A DNA stretch of 64,000 nucleotides from Vibrio thalassae (GTDB lineage: Bacteria; Pseudomonadota; Gammaproteobacteria; Enterobacterales; Vibrionaceae), in NCBI RefSeq assembly GCF_900089835.1, contig NZ_OANU01000003.1:118862-182861 (forward strand), written 5' to 3'. The notes under the pieces are model-generated. The model ran no database searches. It saw only the letters and a program-made list of their open reading frames with translations, and was not told where the DNA came from. Positions 1 to 10,121 of this stretch are shown piece after piece (positions within the stretch are counted from its first letter, which is position 1; every line of letters starts with the position of its first letter). The position numbers and the translations under genes were made by a program.

Positions 1-2264
1 AGATTGCTGCGAAACTGGCCGTTGGCTTCACGCTGGATGAGCTAATGAACGACATCACGGGCGGTGCTACTCCTGCATCGTTCGAACCAACTATCGACTA
101 CGTAGTAACTAAGATTCCTCGTTTTAACTTCGAGAAATTTGCTGGCGCTAACGACCGTCTAACGACACAGATGAAGTCTGTTGGCGAGGTAATGGCGATT
201 GGTCGTAACCAACAAGAGTCGTTACAAAAAGCACTTCGTGGTCTAGAAGTTGGCGCGACTGGTTTTGACGAAATGGTTGACCTAGATGCACCAGATGCAC
301 TGTCTAAAATCCGCCATGAGCTGAAAGAAGCGGGTGCAGAGCGTATTTGGTATATTGCTGATGCATTCCGTGCTGGCCTGTCTGTGGATGGTGTTTTCAA
401 CCTAACGCAAATCGACCGTTGGTTCCTAGTTCAAATCGAAGAGATTGTGAAACTAGAGCAAGAATTACGAGCAAAAGGTTTTGCTGGTCTTGATAAGCAA
501 GAGTTGAATAAGCTGAAGCGTAAAGGCTTTGCTGATGCACGTTTATCTAAGATTCTAGGTGTTGCGGAAAGCGAAATTCGTCGTCTACGTGACCAATATG
601 ATATCCACCCAGTGTACAAGCGAGTGGATACCTGTGCGGCTGAGTTCTCTTCTGATACCGCTTACATGTACTCTTCTTATGATGATGAGTGTGAAGCGAA
701 TCCAACAGATAAAGAAAAAATCATGATTTTGGGCGGCGGTCCGAACCGTATCGGTCAAGGTATTGAGTTTGATTACTGTTGCGTACACGCATCACTAGCA
801 CTTCGCGAAGATGGTTACGAGACCATCATGGTGAACTGTAACCCAGAAACGGTTTCAACGGACTACGATACCTCTGACCGTCTGTACTTCGAACCAGTCA
901 CTCTGGAAGATGTATTAGCTATCGCTCGTGTAGAGAAGCCAAAAGGCGTCATCGTTCAGTACGGTGGTCAAACGCCACTGAAATTGGCTCGCGCTCTGGA
1001 AGCTGCGGGTGTGCCAATAATTGGTACTAGCCCAGATGCAATCGACCGTGCAGAAGACCGTGAGCGTTTCCAAGTTGCAGTAGACCGTCTTGGTCTTCTA
1101 CAGCCAGAAAACGCAACCGTCACCACGATGGAGCAAGCGGTAGAGAAATCTCGTGAAATCGGTTACCCATTGGTTGTACGTCCATCATATGTACTTGGTG
1201 GTCGCGCAATGGAAATCGTTTATGACGAGCAAGACCTTCGTCGCTACTTCAACGAAGCGGTGAGCGTTTCGAACGAGTCTCCAGTACTGCTAGATAGCTT
1301 CCTAGACGACGCGGTTGAAGTGGATATCGATGCACTATGTGACGGTGAGCGTGTCGTTATCGGTGGTATTATGGAGCATATCGAGCAAGCTGGTGTTCAC
1401 TCAGGTGATTCTGCATGTTCTCTTCCTGCTTACACGCTAAGCCAAGAAATCCAAGACACCATGCGCGAGCAAGTTGAAAAACTGGCGTTCGAACTAGGTG
1501 TTCGCGGCCTAATGAACACACAATTTGCGGTGAAAGACAACAAGGTTTACTTGATTGAAGTTAACCCACGTGCAGCGCGTACCGTTCCGTTTGTATCGAA
1601 AGCAACAGGTGCGCCTATTGCCAAGATCGCAGCACGTATAATGGCTGGTCAATCTCTAGAGTCTCAGGGCTTTACCAAAGAGATTATTCCTCCTTACTAC
1701 TCAGTGAAAGAAGTGGTATTGCCATTCAATAAGTTCCCAGGCGTTGACCCATTATTAGGCCCAGAAATGCGCTCTACTGGTGAGGTAATGGGTGTCGGCG
1801 CGACGTTTGCTGAAGCTTATGCGAAAGCAGAGCTAGGTTGTGGCAACGTTTATCCTGAAGGTGGTCGTGCGCTACTGTCTGTTCGTGAAGGTGATAAAGA
1901 GCGTGTTGTTGACCTAGCTTCTAAGCTTACTAAGCTTGGCTACCAGCTAGATGCAACACACGGTACGGCAGTAATCTTAGGTGAAGCAGGTATCAACCCT
2001 CGTCTTGTAAACAAGGTACACGAAGGTCGTCCACATATCCTAGACCGTATCAAGAACAACGAGTACACCTACATCGTTAACACGGCAGCAGGTCGTCAAG
2101 CGATTGAGGACTCAAAAGTTCTACGTCGAGGTGCACTAGCGGAGAAAGTGAACTACACCACAACGTTAAATGCCGCGTTTGCAACCTGTATGGCACATAC
2201 CGCAGATGCAAAGTCGACAGTGACATCGGTTCAAGAGCTTCATGCACAAGTAAAAAGTGCTTAA
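1..2264 (+). CDS. carB: Carbamoyl-phosphate synthase large subunit, 5'-truncated by the window edge
   Basis: CarB joins bicarbonate, glutamine-derived ammonia and two ATP into carbamoyl phosphate for pyrimidine and arginine synthesis, working with CarA. The reading frame is open from base 3, before the first ATG at 45, so the gene begins upstream. About 754 residues are present out of the roughly 1075 usual for the family, so about the first 320 are missing. Visible parts in order are the end of the first ATP-grasp half, the oligomerisation region, the second ATP-grasp half ([15 protein letters not shown], then [19 protein letters not shown]) and the C-terminal MGS-like allosteric domain ([23 protein letters not shown]), which binds UMP and ornithine in E. 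coli. carA should lie just upstream, outside the window. A hairpin terminator follows. Confidence 0.98.
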   Translation, partial: IAAKLAVGFTLDELMNDITGGATPASFEPTIDYVVTKIPRFNFEKFAGANDRLTTQMKSVGEVMAIGRNQQESLQKALRGLEVGATGFDEMVDLDAPDALSKIRHELKEAGAERIWYIADAFRAGLSVDGVFNLTQIDRWFLVQIEEIVKLEQELRAKGFAGLDKQELNKLKRKGFADARLSKILGVAESEIRRLRDQYDIHPVYKRVDTCAAEFSSDTAYMYSSYDDECEANPTDKEKIMILGGGPNRIGQGIEFDYCCVHASLALREDGYETIMVNCNPETVSTDYDTSDRLYFEPVTLEDVLAIARVEKPKGVIVQYGGQTPLKLARALEAAGVPIIGTSPDAIDRAEDRERFQVAVDRLGLLQPENATVTTMEQAVEKSREIGYPLVVRPSYVLGGRAMEIVYDEQDLRRYFNEAVSVSNESPVLLDSFLDDAVEVDIDALCDGERVVIGGIMEHIEQAGVHSGDSACSLPAYTLSQEIQDTMREQVEKLAFELGVRGLMNTQFAVKDNKVYLIEVNPRAARTVPFVSKATGAPIAKIAARIMAGQSLESQGFTKEIIPPYYSVKEVVLPFNKFPGVDPLLGPEMRSTGEVMGVGATFAEAYAKAELGCGNVYPEGGRALLSVREGDKERVVDLASKLTKLGYQLDATHGTAVILGEAGINPRLVNKVHEGRPHILDRIKNNEYTYIVNTAAGRQAIEDSKVLRRGALAEKVNYTTTLNAAFATCMAHTADAKSTVTSVQELHAQVKSA

Positions 2265-2316
2265 TAGATAAAAACTAAGAAGCAGAACTAGCGCCTGCCT
2301 TTTAGACAACCTCATT

Positions 2317-2344
2317 GCCCGCTTATTTGAGCGGGCTTTTTTTT
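2317..2344 (+). terminator. Rho-independent terminator after carB
   Basis: A 7-bp GC-rich stem (GCCCGCT / AGCGGGC) with a six-base loop is followed by eight T. It lies about 50 bases after the carB stop and would end carAB transcripts. Confidence 0.9.
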
Positions 2345-2433
2345 GTGTCGCATTCTTTATTCAGAGAGTGTTTTTTAAATAATTATTTTAGTCGTTATAT
2401 TCCTACCTCTAATAAAAACGTAGGAAATTAGCA

Positions 2434-2931
2434 GTGAAAATTAAACATACTTTATTCGTCTCAATGGCGGCAATGACATTATCTTTTTCAGCTTTGTCTG
2501 ACGATGGTTTTTACCTAGGTACCATATATAGTACGGTGCGAGCAGCGGATGAGAGCGTTGACAAATCGACACACAATATTAGTAATTTAGGACTTCAGGC
2601 CGGGTACTCATTCAATCAGCATTTTGCCCTTGAGGGAAGATATTTCTATGCAGTCAATCGTTCAAGTTCTTTGCCTCAGCACCAGTCGCAAATTTATGCC
2701 AAAGCAAGCTATCCACTCAATGACACTTTTTCGATCTACGCCTTAGCTGGGGTCAACTTTGCGAAAGAATATTCCGCAAGTAGTCAAAATAAAGGGTATT
2801 TTTCGGGAGGTGCCGGTGTCTCTTATTCCTTTACGGATAAACTTAAAGGGTCATTAGAATATGTCTCTTTAGCTCAAAGCAAGTTTTATAAAGGTAATGC
2901 CGTCAATATCGGCTTAAGTTACTTCTTCTAA
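2434..2931 (+). CDS. Small outer-membrane beta-barrel protein (OmpA-like/porin-family fold)
   Basis: The predicted protein has 165 residues and starts with GTG, chosen because the signal peptide (KIKHTLFVSMAAMTLSFSALS) begins there. The mature part has alternating polar and hydrophobic strands with aromatic ends (FYLGTIYSTV, LGLQAGYSF, FALEGRYFYAV, IYALAGVNFA, GYFSGGAGVSYSF, LKGSLEYVSL) and ends in a terminal Phe (NIGLSYFF), the usual signal for BAM-assembled outer-membrane proteins. This fits the small eight-stranded barrels of the OMP_b-brl type. No ligand or function can be assigned. It stands alone between the carB terminator and a permease gene. Confidence 0.75.
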   Translation: MKIKHTLFVSMAAMTLSFSALSDDGFYLGTIYSTVRAADESVDKSTHNISNLGLQAGYSFNQHFALEGRYFYAVNRSSSLPQHQSQIYAKASYPLNDTFSIYALAGVNFAKEYSASSQNKGYFSGGAGVSYSFTDKLKGSLEYVSLAQSKFYKGNAVNIGLSYFF

Positions 2932-3028
2932 TTAATTCCTCCAGGGAATAGGTTTGTATCCATGATTTCGCTAGTGTTGATATTTGTCGCGAGTAAAATG
3001 AGACGATATTTCACGTTGAGTTAGCATA

Positions 3029-3808
3029 ATGGAAGTTACGATAGAAATTCTTGGACTCCTATTCCTGGTCGCAGGATTAGCGGGCTTTATTGATGCGATG
3101 GCTGGTGGTGGTGGGTTACTTACTCTTCCTGCTCTCCTGTCTGTCGGTGTTCCCCCAACTCAAGCATTGGCAACTAACAAGCTGCAAAGCTCATTTGGTA
3201 GCTTTTCGGCAACTTGGTATTTTGTGCGCAATGGTATTGTTGACCTCAAGGAAATGCGACTTGCGATTCTATGTACTTTTATAGGATCTGCAGTTGGTGC
3301 TGAATTAGTACAGCATATTGATGCAGGGGTGCTGACTAGCTTGATTCCAGTTTTACTGCTCGGGATTTCTCTGTACTTTTTGTTGGCTCCACAAGCAGGA
3401 GAGGGCGGTGGCAAACCTAAGATGTCAGAAACCCTATTTGCCTTTTCTGTAGGTACTGGTGTCGGATTTTACGACGGCTTCTTTGGGCCGGGCACTGGTT
3501 CTATCTTTACCATTTGTTTTGTCGCCATCGCACAACTGTCGATTGTTCACGCTACAGCAAAAACCAAAGTACTAAATTTTACTTCCAATCTAGCCGCATT
3601 AATCTTTTTCATTATTGCAGGCTTACCGGTTTGGGAAATCGGCTTAGTTATGGCAGTTGGCGGTTTTTTGGGTGCCAGAATGGGAGCTAAGGTCGTTGTA
3701 TCTAAGGGGAAAAAATTCATCCGCCCATTGGTTGTGATCATGTCAATGGTCATGGCATTGAAGCTACTTTGGGAACAGCATCCTCAATGGTTTCAATCAC
3801 TGTTCTAA
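3029..3808 (+). CDS. TSUP-family (TauE/SafE, YfcA-like) membrane permease
   Basis: The 259-residue protein is almost entirely hydrophobic, with about eight membrane segments in two similar halves. The typical family motifs are visible: an N-terminal AGFIDAMAGGGGLLTLPALL with ATNKLQSSFGS, and the second-half copy GFYDGFFGPGTGSIFTICFV with ATAKTKVLNFTSNL. TSUP proteins move sulfite, sulfonates, organosulfur compounds or other small anions across the inner membrane, and the YfcA subgroup has no firmly assigned substrate. Its 3' end overlaps the convergent LysR gene by 59 bases. An ATG at 3029 is used; no strong ribosome-binding site is seen. Confidence 0.88.
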   Translation: MEVTIEILGLLFLVAGLAGFIDAMAGGGGLLTLPALLSVGVPPTQALATNKLQSSFGSFSATWYFVRNGIVDLKEMRLAILCTFIGSAVGAELVQHIDAGVLTSLIPVLLLGISLYFLLAPQAGEGGGKPKMSETLFAFSVGTGVGFYDGFFGPGTGSIFTICFVAIAQLSIVHATAKTKVLNFTSNLAALIFFIIAGLPVWEIGLVMAVGGFLGARMGAKVVVSKGKKFIRPLVVIMSMVMALKLLWEQHPQWFQSLF

Positions 3809-4604
3809 CTCGTTCTAATTTCAGTGCTGAAGGACGATAAACAAGGTGCACGGGACGTGTCAACGTAGCAAGAAAATCGAAGTCAAAGAAAAGCCCTTCA
3901 TCAATGTGAAGGGTTTTTATAATTGATAAAGGAACCAAAGCGGCAGAGACACCTTTGATTGCCAACTGGGCTGCTGCAGTATAGGAGTCCATCTGCATGC
4001 TTGGAATAATACCCGCTTGTTGAAGTAAGCCCGCTTGATAGGTATTCGCCGGATTGTTGAGGTCGTTAGTGATGAGTTTAGCGGGCGGTGTGGTAAGCGG
4101 TTGATGGCTCACGACTCGAAACGGTTCGTTGAATAGATGGGTAGCATGCAGGCCAAGACGACTATTAAGATGCCCTGCACAGAGTCCAATCGCCGCGTCC
4201 CCAGCTTTAACGTGTTCAATGATTCGGGGCGTATGGTTGGTGGTAATGGTGAGGAATGGGTCTTTAAGCAGCAACGTGGGAAATACTTCACTGAGATAAC
4301 CTGCCACTAAGGTTTCCGAACAATCTACGCGAATAATCGTTTGATCATCAAGGGTCTGCTCTTCAGCAATTAATCCGCGAAGCTCATGCAGACTTGGACC
4401 AACACGATCGATAAGAGAGAGGGCGTCAGGAGTCAATTTTATTTGCCTCCCTTCTGGCTCGATTAACTTTTTACCAAGTTTTCTCTCTAGATTGGCTATT
4501 CGCTTACTGACTGCCGACTGGCTGATATATAGCCTGCTGCCAGTACGGCTCATGGTTTTTTCTTGTGAGAGCACAAGTAAGGTCTCAATGCCTTCTAATA
4601 GCAT
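3750..4604 (-). CDS. LysR-family transcriptional regulator
   Basis: This 284-residue protein has the standard LysR layout. An N-terminal winged helix-turn-helix (about residues 1-60, with SRLYISQSAVSKRIANLERK as recognition region) is followed by a periplasmic-binding-like effector domain. The C-terminal half has the expected alternation and an AAQLAIKGVSAALVPLSII stretch typical of the effector domain. The gene is in line with the flavodoxin gene (31-base gap) and the ModF-like gene, suggesting co-transcription, and is convergent with the TSUP permease with a 59-base overlap of coding ends. Its targets are unknown; the permease and the flavodoxin are plausible by proximity only. Confidence 0.92.
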   Translation of the reverse strand: MLLEGIETLLVLSQEKTMSRTGSRLYISQSAVSKRIANLERKLGKKLIEPEGRQIKLTPDALSLIDRVGPSLHELRGLIAEEQTLDDQTIIRVDCSETLVAGYLSEVFPTLLLKDPFLTITTNHTPRIIEHVKAGDAAIGLCAGHLNSRLGLHATHLFNEPFRVVSHQPLTTPPAKLITNDLNNPANTYQAGLLQQAGIIPSMQMDSYTAAAQLAIKGVSAALVPLSIIKTLHIDEGLFFDFDFLATLTRPVHLVYRPSALKLERVRTVIETIEDAVPKVASMP

Positions 4605-4635
4605 ACGCTTTGATGAAAATTGGGAATAGATTTTA

Positions 4636-5214
4636 TTATTCTAACATAACTTGATGACGACGTTGGTGGGCTAAGTCAGCAATTCGGCTACCAAAGTAAT
4701 GTGCAGTTTCTAAGTCATTAGGATGAACTTGCTTATTGTCATCGTAGCTTGCCACTAAGCCAATTGAGGAGCCTGTGCGGTTCAAAGCTTTGTTATCTGT
4801 GTGTTTTGAAACATCTAACCCTGCCCAAATCATACCGTGCTGGCAGGCTAAGGCAAAGAAACCAAGCAGCGTTTGTTGTTGCTCACCATTGAGACTACCG
4901 CCCATGGTAAATCCTGCGGCAAGCTTATTACGCCAATTGAGTTGGACATATTCATCGCTACTCGCATCCATAAACGCCTTAAATTGAGCGCTGGCCGAAC
5001 CCATGTAAGTAGGACTTCCGAAAACAATAGCATCGAAATGCTTTAGTGATGAAAGTAAATGATTATTGACGTAACGACCCTCTTCAATATCACAGCTCTC
5101 AATCTCAAACAGAGTGGCACTATAGAGCGCACACTCGATGCCACTTTGAATGGCTTTTGCGAGTGCTCGTGTCGCTCCACTCTTAGAGAAGTAAACAATA
5201 GCGATGTTTGACAT
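4636..5214 (-). CDS. Flavodoxin-family protein (FMN-binding, WrbA-like)
   Basis: The 192-residue protein begins with a beta strand and FMN phosphate-binding loop (IAIVYFSKSGATRALAKAI), then has the second flavin-contacting segment (DAIVFGSPTYMGSASAQFKAFMD) and the third (KLAAGFTMGGSLNGEQQQTL). This is the order found in flavodoxin-like/NADPH-dependent FMN reductase proteins such as WrbA, although the sequence is not close enough to call WrbA itself. It is a cytoplasmic redox protein of unknown partner. The gene sits 9 bases after the ModF-like gene and 31 bases before the LysR gene, all leftward, probably one operon. Confidence 0.85.
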   Translation of the reverse strand: MSNIAIVYFSKSGATRALAKAIQSGIECALYSATLFEIESCDIEEGRYVNNHLLSSLKHFDAIVFGSPTYMGSASAQFKAFMDASSDEYVQLNWRNKLAAGFTMGGSLNGEQQQTLLGFFALACQHGMIWAGLDVSKHTDNKALNRTGSSIGLVASYDDNKQVHPNDLETAHYFGSRIADLAHQRRHQVMLE

Positions 5215-5223
5215 CTCAATCTC

Positions 5224-6678
5224 CTACATAGGCTGTGTGAGTTCAACGCGATAGTATTCATCGTCTTCATCTTTAATAAAATCGACAAAATGGTGAATGC
5301 TGTCTAGTTCATCTTCCACATAATGGGAGACATAGAGCAACTGGCTTAAGTTTTCTTTGGCTATCATATCGAGGGCATTCATCACCAGCTTACGGCCTAG
5401 AAAATCAAGCCCTTGATAAGGCTCATCCAAGATAAGGATAGTAGGCTGTTTGATAATAGCTCGAGCAATTAAAAGGAGTCTTTGTTGACTATATTCGAGG
5501 GACTTAAAAGAACGGTCGTGCAAGTGCTCCATATGAAGCAGCGTTAACCACTCTTTCGCCGCATCTATCTGATTTTGGCTAGGCTTATCATAAAGTCCGA
5601 TAGAGTCGAAAAAGCCCGATAACAAGACTTCCAAGGCGCTGCAACTGACACGATATTGCAAGTGAAGTGCAGAAGAGACCATGCCAGTATGCTGTTTGAT
5701 GTCCCAAACGGTTTCTCCGCTGCCGCGCTTCAAACCATAAATCAGAATGTCATTGCTATAACATTGTGGATGATCGCCAAAGATCATGCCGAGCAATGTA
5801 CTTTTTCCACAACCGTTTGGTCCACGAACTTGCCAGTGCTCTCCATTGTTAATCTGCCAGTTCACGCCGGAGAATATTTTTTGGTCGACGTATTCTACGT
5901 GTCCATCGGTAATTTTAACCAAGGGGTCTGGAAACTTCGATTGATGTTGATGCTTACGAATTAGCGCAAGCCATTGTTCGCTTTGCGCTGAAGATTGAGC
6001 CAGTAGCTGTGAAATGACAGGGTGAGTGCGCCATTGCTGGTAGCCTAGTTGCTCGGTCAATGTACCATCTTCAAACATCGCGACATGATTAACCCAAACC
6101 GGGATTTCATCTTCCCTTGAGGTGATCACCACCAATTGAATATGCAGTGATAGGTCGCGAAGGTAATCGGCGAGCATTTTGCGATGCAACGTATCTAAGC
6201 CGACAAATGGCTCATCCAAAATAAGCAGTTTAGGTGAGGTTGCTAATGCTCTAGCTAACATAACGCGACGTGTTTCGCCGGTTGATAGTTGCTTAAAGCC
6301 TCGCTCTCTTAAGTGCAAAAGATCCAGCTCTTGAATCAACTGCTCTGCTACAGTTTCGTTGCTGGCAAACTCGGATACCAGTTGAGCCACGGTACGACCA
6401 AAATCGATTCGATCCATAAAGTCGGTATCGTCATTGGCATTTTCCAGTTCAAGTAACCGCTGCTGTTCTGCTAAAGAAACTTGTGCGATGTCCGTTTGTA
6501 AACCAAGAACCTCCCCTTCTTTAGGAAGGATTTCTTGGCACAATAAGTCGCCTAATAAGGAGCCTACATTGCCTTGGGTTTCAAATACTGCCCAATGTTC
6601 ACCAGATTGAATGCGCCAATTTGGAATAGAGATAGAACCAGATCGGTCAAAAGAAACGTGATTGAAGATGACATCCAT
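5224..6678 (-). CDS. modF: ModF-like protein with two fused ABC ATPase domains
   Basis: This 484-residue protein consists of two ABC nucleotide-binding domains in tandem and has no membrane segment, the layout of E. coli ModF, a protein encoded near the molybdate transporter whose role is poorly known. The C-terminal half has a clean Walker A (GPNGCGKST), the ModF-typical block YGLKRGSGETVWDIKQHTG and Walker B (LILDEPYQGLD). The N-terminal half keeps a signature (LSTGETRR) and Walker B (LLILDEPFVGLD), but its Walker A position reads FETQGNVGSLLG, lacking the GKS/T lysine. The second-half signature is also relaxed (LEYSQQR). No molybdate transporter genes are adjacent, so the molybdenum link is by similarity only. 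Confidence 0.8.
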   Translation of the reverse strand: MDVIFNHVSFDRSGSISIPNWRIQSGEHWAVFETQGNVGSLLGDLLCQEILPKEGEVLGLQTDIAQVSLAEQQRLLELENANDDTDFMDRIDFGRTVAQLVSEFASNETVAEQLIQELDLLHLRERGFKQLSTGETRRVMLARALATSPKLLILDEPFVGLDTLHRKMLADYLRDLSLHIQLVVITSREDEIPVWVNHVAMFEDGTLTEQLGYQQWRTHPVISQLLAQSSAQSEQWLALIRKHQHQSKFPDPLVKITDGHVEYVDQKIFSGVNWQINNGEHWQVRGPNGCGKSTLLGMIFGDHPQCYSNDILIYGLKRGSGETVWDIKQHTGMVSSALHLQYRVSCSALEVLLSGFFDSIGLYDKPSQNQIDAAKEWLTLLHMEHLHDRSFKSLEYSQQRLLLIARAIIKQPTILILDEPYQGLDFLGRKLVMNALDMIAKENLSQLLYVSHYVEDELDSIHHFVDFIKDEDDEYYRVELTQPM

Positions 6679-6753
6679 AGACTTTTCCCTGTCATTGGTC
6701 TGAGAGACGATGAATTAACCAACATACTAAAGCGAAAGGGAAAAATGAAGAGT

Positions 6754-6783
6754 AAAAGCTAGAGATTGTTATCTCTAGCTTTT
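6754..6783 (-). terminator. Rho-independent terminator after yadS
   Basis: A perfect 13-bp inverted repeat (arms AAAAGCTAGAGAT / ATCTCTAGCTTTT) with a TGTT loop lies 10 bases beyond the yadS stop. It has short T runs on both strands, so it could work in either direction; its position fits the end of the leftward unit. Confidence 0.8.
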
Positions 6784-6793
6784 GGTAATCAGG

Positions 6794-7411
6794 TTACTTA
6801 TCTAAAGCAAACGTAGGTAAGGATAAGTGCCAGCGAATAGCGCCTAAGCGAATAACCAGCGTTGCAACAATACAACACAAGAAGGCCACTTCTGAAGAAG
6901 CACCAAGTAACAGAGCTGAGGTATGGAAAACACCACCTATGATACAGGCTGTTGCGTATACCTCACGGCGCAGTACCATAGGGACCTCGCGAGCCAGCAC
7001 ATCCCGAATAATACCGCCACCGCATCCGGTAATTACCCCCATAATGACTGCAACCATATAGGAGTTTTGGAATAACATGGACTTCTCAACCCCGATACCG
7101 ACAAAAACCGCAAGACCAACGGCATCGCACACTGGTAACACATACCAAGGAAGTCGACGTGGATGGCGAATCAATAGCATGGTCACAATACAGGTGATGA
7201 AAATGACCCAAAGGTAAGTGTTGTCGGTGATCCAGAAAACTGGCGTTGCACCGAGTGCCATGTCTCGAATCGTGCCGCCACCTATCGCAGTGACGCTACC
7301 GAGTACCATTACACCAAAAGGATCCATCCTGAGTCTTCCTGCAAGTATCACTCCTGATATCGCAAACACTGCCGTACCAAATAAGTCGACCAAATAGAGC
7401 ATGGAGTCCAC
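6794..7411 (-). CDS. yadS: TRIC-family (UPF0126) inner-membrane protein, YadS/YicG type
   Basis: The 205-residue protein has about seven membrane segments made from two repeats. Each repeat ends in the family hallmark glycine cluster with Arg-Asp (TAIGGGTIRDMAL and TGCGGGIIRDVLA). Bacterial members of this family form trimeric cation channels related to the TRIC channels of animals, and E. coli YadS and YicG have the same length. I chose YadS because in E. coli yadS follows btuF, as here. The physiological role in bacteria is not settled. It is the last gene of the leftward mtnN-cbiB-btuF-yadS group, separated from btuF by 104 bases. Confidence 0.88.
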   Translation of the reverse strand: MDSMLYLVDLFGTAVFAISGVILAGRLRMDPFGVMVLGSVTAIGGGTIRDMALGATPVFWITDNTYLWVIFITCIVTMLLIRHPRRLPWYVLPVCDAVGLAVFVGIGVEKSMLFQNSYMVAVIMGVITGCGGGIIRDVLAREVPMVLRREVYATACIIGGVFHTSALLLGASSEVAFLCCIVATLVIRLGAIRWHLSLPTFALDK

Positions 7412-7515
7412 AGCTAGTTTCTCACTGAAGCATTAAAAGGAAAGTTCGCCAATTTTACGGGATTTAACGATTGCGCCTAGTGGTTCGTAGCTGAATGTGA
7501 TCCATCTCTCAATTA

Positions 7516-8334
7516 TTATTGAGTTCTTACCTGATCCAGATACTTGCAAACCTGTTGTATGGCTAGAAGTGTTCTTGGTGTTGGTCTGTTTAGCCAGTCA
7601 GACGTCAATGACCACACATGATGTTGGCTAACTGCTGGTAACTCCTGCTGCCACTTGTGCCACATGGTGCCGTTTTTAATGGCATGTTCTGAAGTAAAAA
7701 TGGCTTGGGGCTGGCGAACTATTACTTGTTCAGGGCTGACTTGTGGATAGGGGGCTTTGCTATCGGCAAAAATATTTTCACCACCACAAAACTCAAACAC
7801 TTCGCTCGGCCAACTGCCTTGCGCTAAGGTGATAATGGGCTTTTCACTTAGCTGGTAAAAGTAGCGAACGGGTGTTTCTGTGTCATATTTTTGCTTTAAC
7901 TGCGCTAAACCTCGACGAAACTCTTTGGCTGCGTTTAAGCCAATGGAAGGGTCATCGGCATATTGGCTTAATTTCTCGATGTTGATAGCGATATCATCGA
8001 GAGTGTTGGTTTGTGAGTAAAATAGGTTAAATCCCAGCTTTTCTAGTTTCTCCAATTCACGTGCAGGGTTTCCCGCAGGCCAGACAAGAATGAGGTTAGG
8101 TTGCATCGCCACGATTCGTTCCAATTTGATACCTTGGTAATTGGCCACTCGCTCCAACTCTTTCGCTTGCTCTGGATAGTCACTGTATTCACTTACTGCG
8201 ATAAGCTTATCGCCAAGTCCTGCGGCATACGCCAGTTCCGTAGCATGAGGAGCTAAACTGATAATACGTTGTGTGTCTGCTAGAGCATGTTGAGTTGCCA
8301 AAAAAGTAATGACAAGTATGAGCCAATTCTTCAT
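7516..8334 (-). CDS. btuF: Periplasmic vitamin B12-binding protein BtuF
   Basis: BtuF binds cobalamin in the periplasm and passes it to the BtuCD importer. The 272-residue protein has a signal peptide ([18 protein letters not shown]) and then a typical class III binding-protein start ([32 protein letters not shown]). It continues with the first lobe ([19 protein letters not shown]), a long linker helix and the second lobe ([19 protein letters not shown]). Its length matches E. coli BtuF (266). It starts four bases after the cbiB stop, so it is translated with cbiB; btuC and btuD are not nearby. This layout supports cobamide salvage. Confidence 0.93.
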   Translation of the reverse strand: MKNWLILVITFLATQHALADTQRIISLAPHATELAYAAGLGDKLIAVSEYSDYPEQAKELERVANYQGIKLERIVAMQPNLILVWPAGNPARELEKLEKLGFNLFYSQTNTLDDIAINIEKLSQYADDPSIGLNAAKEFRRGLAQLKQKYDTETPVRYFYQLSEKPIITLAQGSWPSEVFEFCGGENIFADSKAPYPQVSPEQVIVRQPQAIFTSEHAIKNGTMWHKWQQELPAVSQHHVWSLTSDWLNRPTPRTLLAIQQVCKYLDQVRTQ

Positions 8335-8338
8335 GAAA

Positions 8339-9292
8339 TTAGAAACCTCTGTGAATGATAAACATGACTAGGCTCTGCATCACTAGCCAAAAATAGATAC
8401 GCCAAGCAATGTGTTTCTGCAACAAGGCCAAGTGATAAGCTGATGGTGCTACTTTTCCGCCGATACGTGCTCGCTGAAGTTTTTCACCTTGATAGATAGC
8501 TGGCCCACCAAGAGCAAGCTCAAAACGGTGTGCACAGCCACTGATGAGCCAAGCCGTGACTGGGTTATGCCACGATTTAGCTTGCATTATGGCGTGTTTA
8601 ATAGAGGCAATGGGCAGACCAGCAAACATGAGTATTGAAAACAGCTTCTGGGGTGCGAAATCCAACAGTGAAAATAGCCAAGCAATAGGTTTACCGAAAC
8701 TAGCAAAGCCTTTTTGGCTAGGACTCCAATTGCGAGCGAGCTCTAAAGTCAGTCGATACAGCAAAGCGCCAACACCACCACTAACGCCGTACCAAAACAG
8801 CACGCCGACCACGTTTCTAGCATAACTCAGAAGTAGCGTCTCAGAGCCTGCTTTGCCAATACCCAGAAGCGATAGGTTGTTGGTCTCTCGGTTTACTTTG
8901 GTTGACAGCAGTCTACGCGCATTGGCTTTATCTTCTTGAGCGAGGGCATTAATAAGTTTGTGGGCGTACTGTTCGTTGTTGCGCCAATCAATGGCCAAGA
9001 GAAGCAAGGCTAATTGATAGAATTCTGGCTTCCAAACTAATGGCTCAAGAGCCCAAAGTACTAGGCTAGTGGGGACTAGCATTAGTAACAGGGCAAGCCA
9101 ACCCGCAAGGCGTTGTTGCTCGTTTGTTGACGATGGGGAATTGACTTTACCTGCTACTAGCGCAGCAATCTGCTGCCAAAATCGAACAGGATGAGCGGCG
9201 GAGGGGATTGGAATTAGCAGATGAAATAACAGCGCACTCCACATTACCAGTAGTGCGCCATTTCCATATAAACTCTCTAGAAAAGAGCTCAT
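8339..9292 (-). CDS. cbiB: Adenosylcobinamide-phosphate synthase, CbiB/CobD family
   Basis: CbiB is the inner-membrane enzyme that attaches the aminopropanol (or its phosphate) to adenosylcobyric acid, making the lower-ligand arm of cobamides. The 317-residue protein matches the family length (about 319) and has several hydrophobic segments ([36 protein letters not shown]). It keeps family blocks such as [34 protein letters not shown] and [26 protein letters not shown]. Some N-terminal family motifs look loose, so activity is inferred. In an organism with no visible corrin-ring genes here, it probably serves salvage, which suits its position between mtnN and btuF. Confidence 0.85.
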   Translation of the reverse strand: MSSFLESLYGNGALLVMWSALLFHLLIPIPSAAHPVRFWQQIAALVAGKVNSPSSTNEQQRLAGWLALLLMLVPTSLVLWALEPLVWKPEFYQLALLLLAIDWRNNEQYAHKLINALAQEDKANARRLLSTKVNRETNNLSLLGIGKAGSETLLLSYARNVVGVLFWYGVSGGVGALLYRLTLELARNWSPSQKGFASFGKPIAWLFSLLDFAPQKLFSILMFAGLPIASIKHAIMQAKSWHNPVTAWLISGCAHRFELALGGPAIYQGEKLQRARIGGKVAPSAYHLALLQKHIAWRIYFWLVMQSLVMFIIHRGF

Positions 9293-9340
9293 TCAGCAGT
9301 CCTTGCGTTTTATTTCCCTTAGGAGGCTTAAGTTGAAGGG

Positions 9341-10036
9341 TTACTTAAGCAAATCCACCATATTTACTACCATTTCAGACGAGCTTTGCGCTGCCAAAGG
9401 TAGGAATTCTTCGAAGCTCATTGGTGACTCTTTGTCTGCCACGTCAGAGATAGCACGTACCACTACGAAAGGTGTATTGAACTGGTGGCAAACTTGCGCG
9501 ATAGCTGATGCTTCCATCTCGACAGCGATAACACCAGGGAAGTTTTTACGGATAGTTTCTTGACGCTCTGGACGACATACAAACTCATCACCAGTACAAA
9601 TTAGACCACGTACTGCGTGCTTATCTTTCATCTGTGCAAGCGCTTGTTCTGCTGTTTCCATCAATTTAGCGTCGGCAGCGAAGGCTGCTGGTTGACCCGC
9701 CATCTGACCAATTTCATAGCCAAATGCCGTCACATCAGCGTCGTGATGACGAACTTCAGTGGAGATGACGACATCTCCTAGGTTGAGTGAAGACTCAAAG
9801 CCACCTGCAGAACCTGTGTTAATAACCACATCAGGTTGGTAATCGCTAAGAAGAATCGTTGTTCCTACAGCTGCCGCTACCTTGCCAATACCTGACTGTA
9901 GCAAGACAATGTCCGCACCGTTAAGTTGACCAGTAAAGAAGGTGCAACCGCCTTTTTTAGTTTCAACAAGGTTTGTTAATGCTGATTTTAGGATGGAAAC
10001 TTCTTGTTCCATTGCGCCGATTACGCCGATTTTCAT
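9341..10036 (-). CDS. mtnN: 5'-methylthioadenosine/S-adenosylhomocysteine nucleosidase
   Basis: MtnN (Pfs) cleaves adenine from methylthioadenosine and S-adenosylhomocysteine, recycling by-products of methylation and polyamine synthesis. It also produces the S-ribosylhomocysteine that LuxS turns into autoinducer-2 precursor. The 231-residue protein starts [13 protein letters not shown] with the catalytic Glu12. It also shows [20 protein letters not shown], the [30 protein letters not shown] block (substrate-binding Glu) and VRAISDVAD with the catalytic Asp. The start at 10036 follows a GAGAGA purine stretch and gives the family's usual length; the frame is open 22 codons further upstream but that extension has no family match. 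First gene of the leftward cobamide operon. Confidence 0.96.
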   Translation of the reverse strand: MKIGVIGAMEQEVSILKSALTNLVETKKGGCTFFTGQLNGADIVLLQSGIGKVAAAVGTTILLSDYQPDVVINTGSAGGFESSLNLGDVVISTEVRHHDADVTAFGYEIGQMAGQPAAFAADAKLMETAEQALAQMKDKHAVRGLICTGDEFVCRPERQETIRKNFPGVIAVEMEASAIAQVCHQFNTPFVVVRAISDVADKESPMSFEEFLPLAAQSSSEMVVNMVDLLK

Positions 10037-10121
10037 AGAGATTCTCTCAGGTTGGAAAACGTATTTGGCGTGCAGTATAGCAATAGTCTTTGCACAGCCC
10101 AACCATTGCTATAGCAATTAC

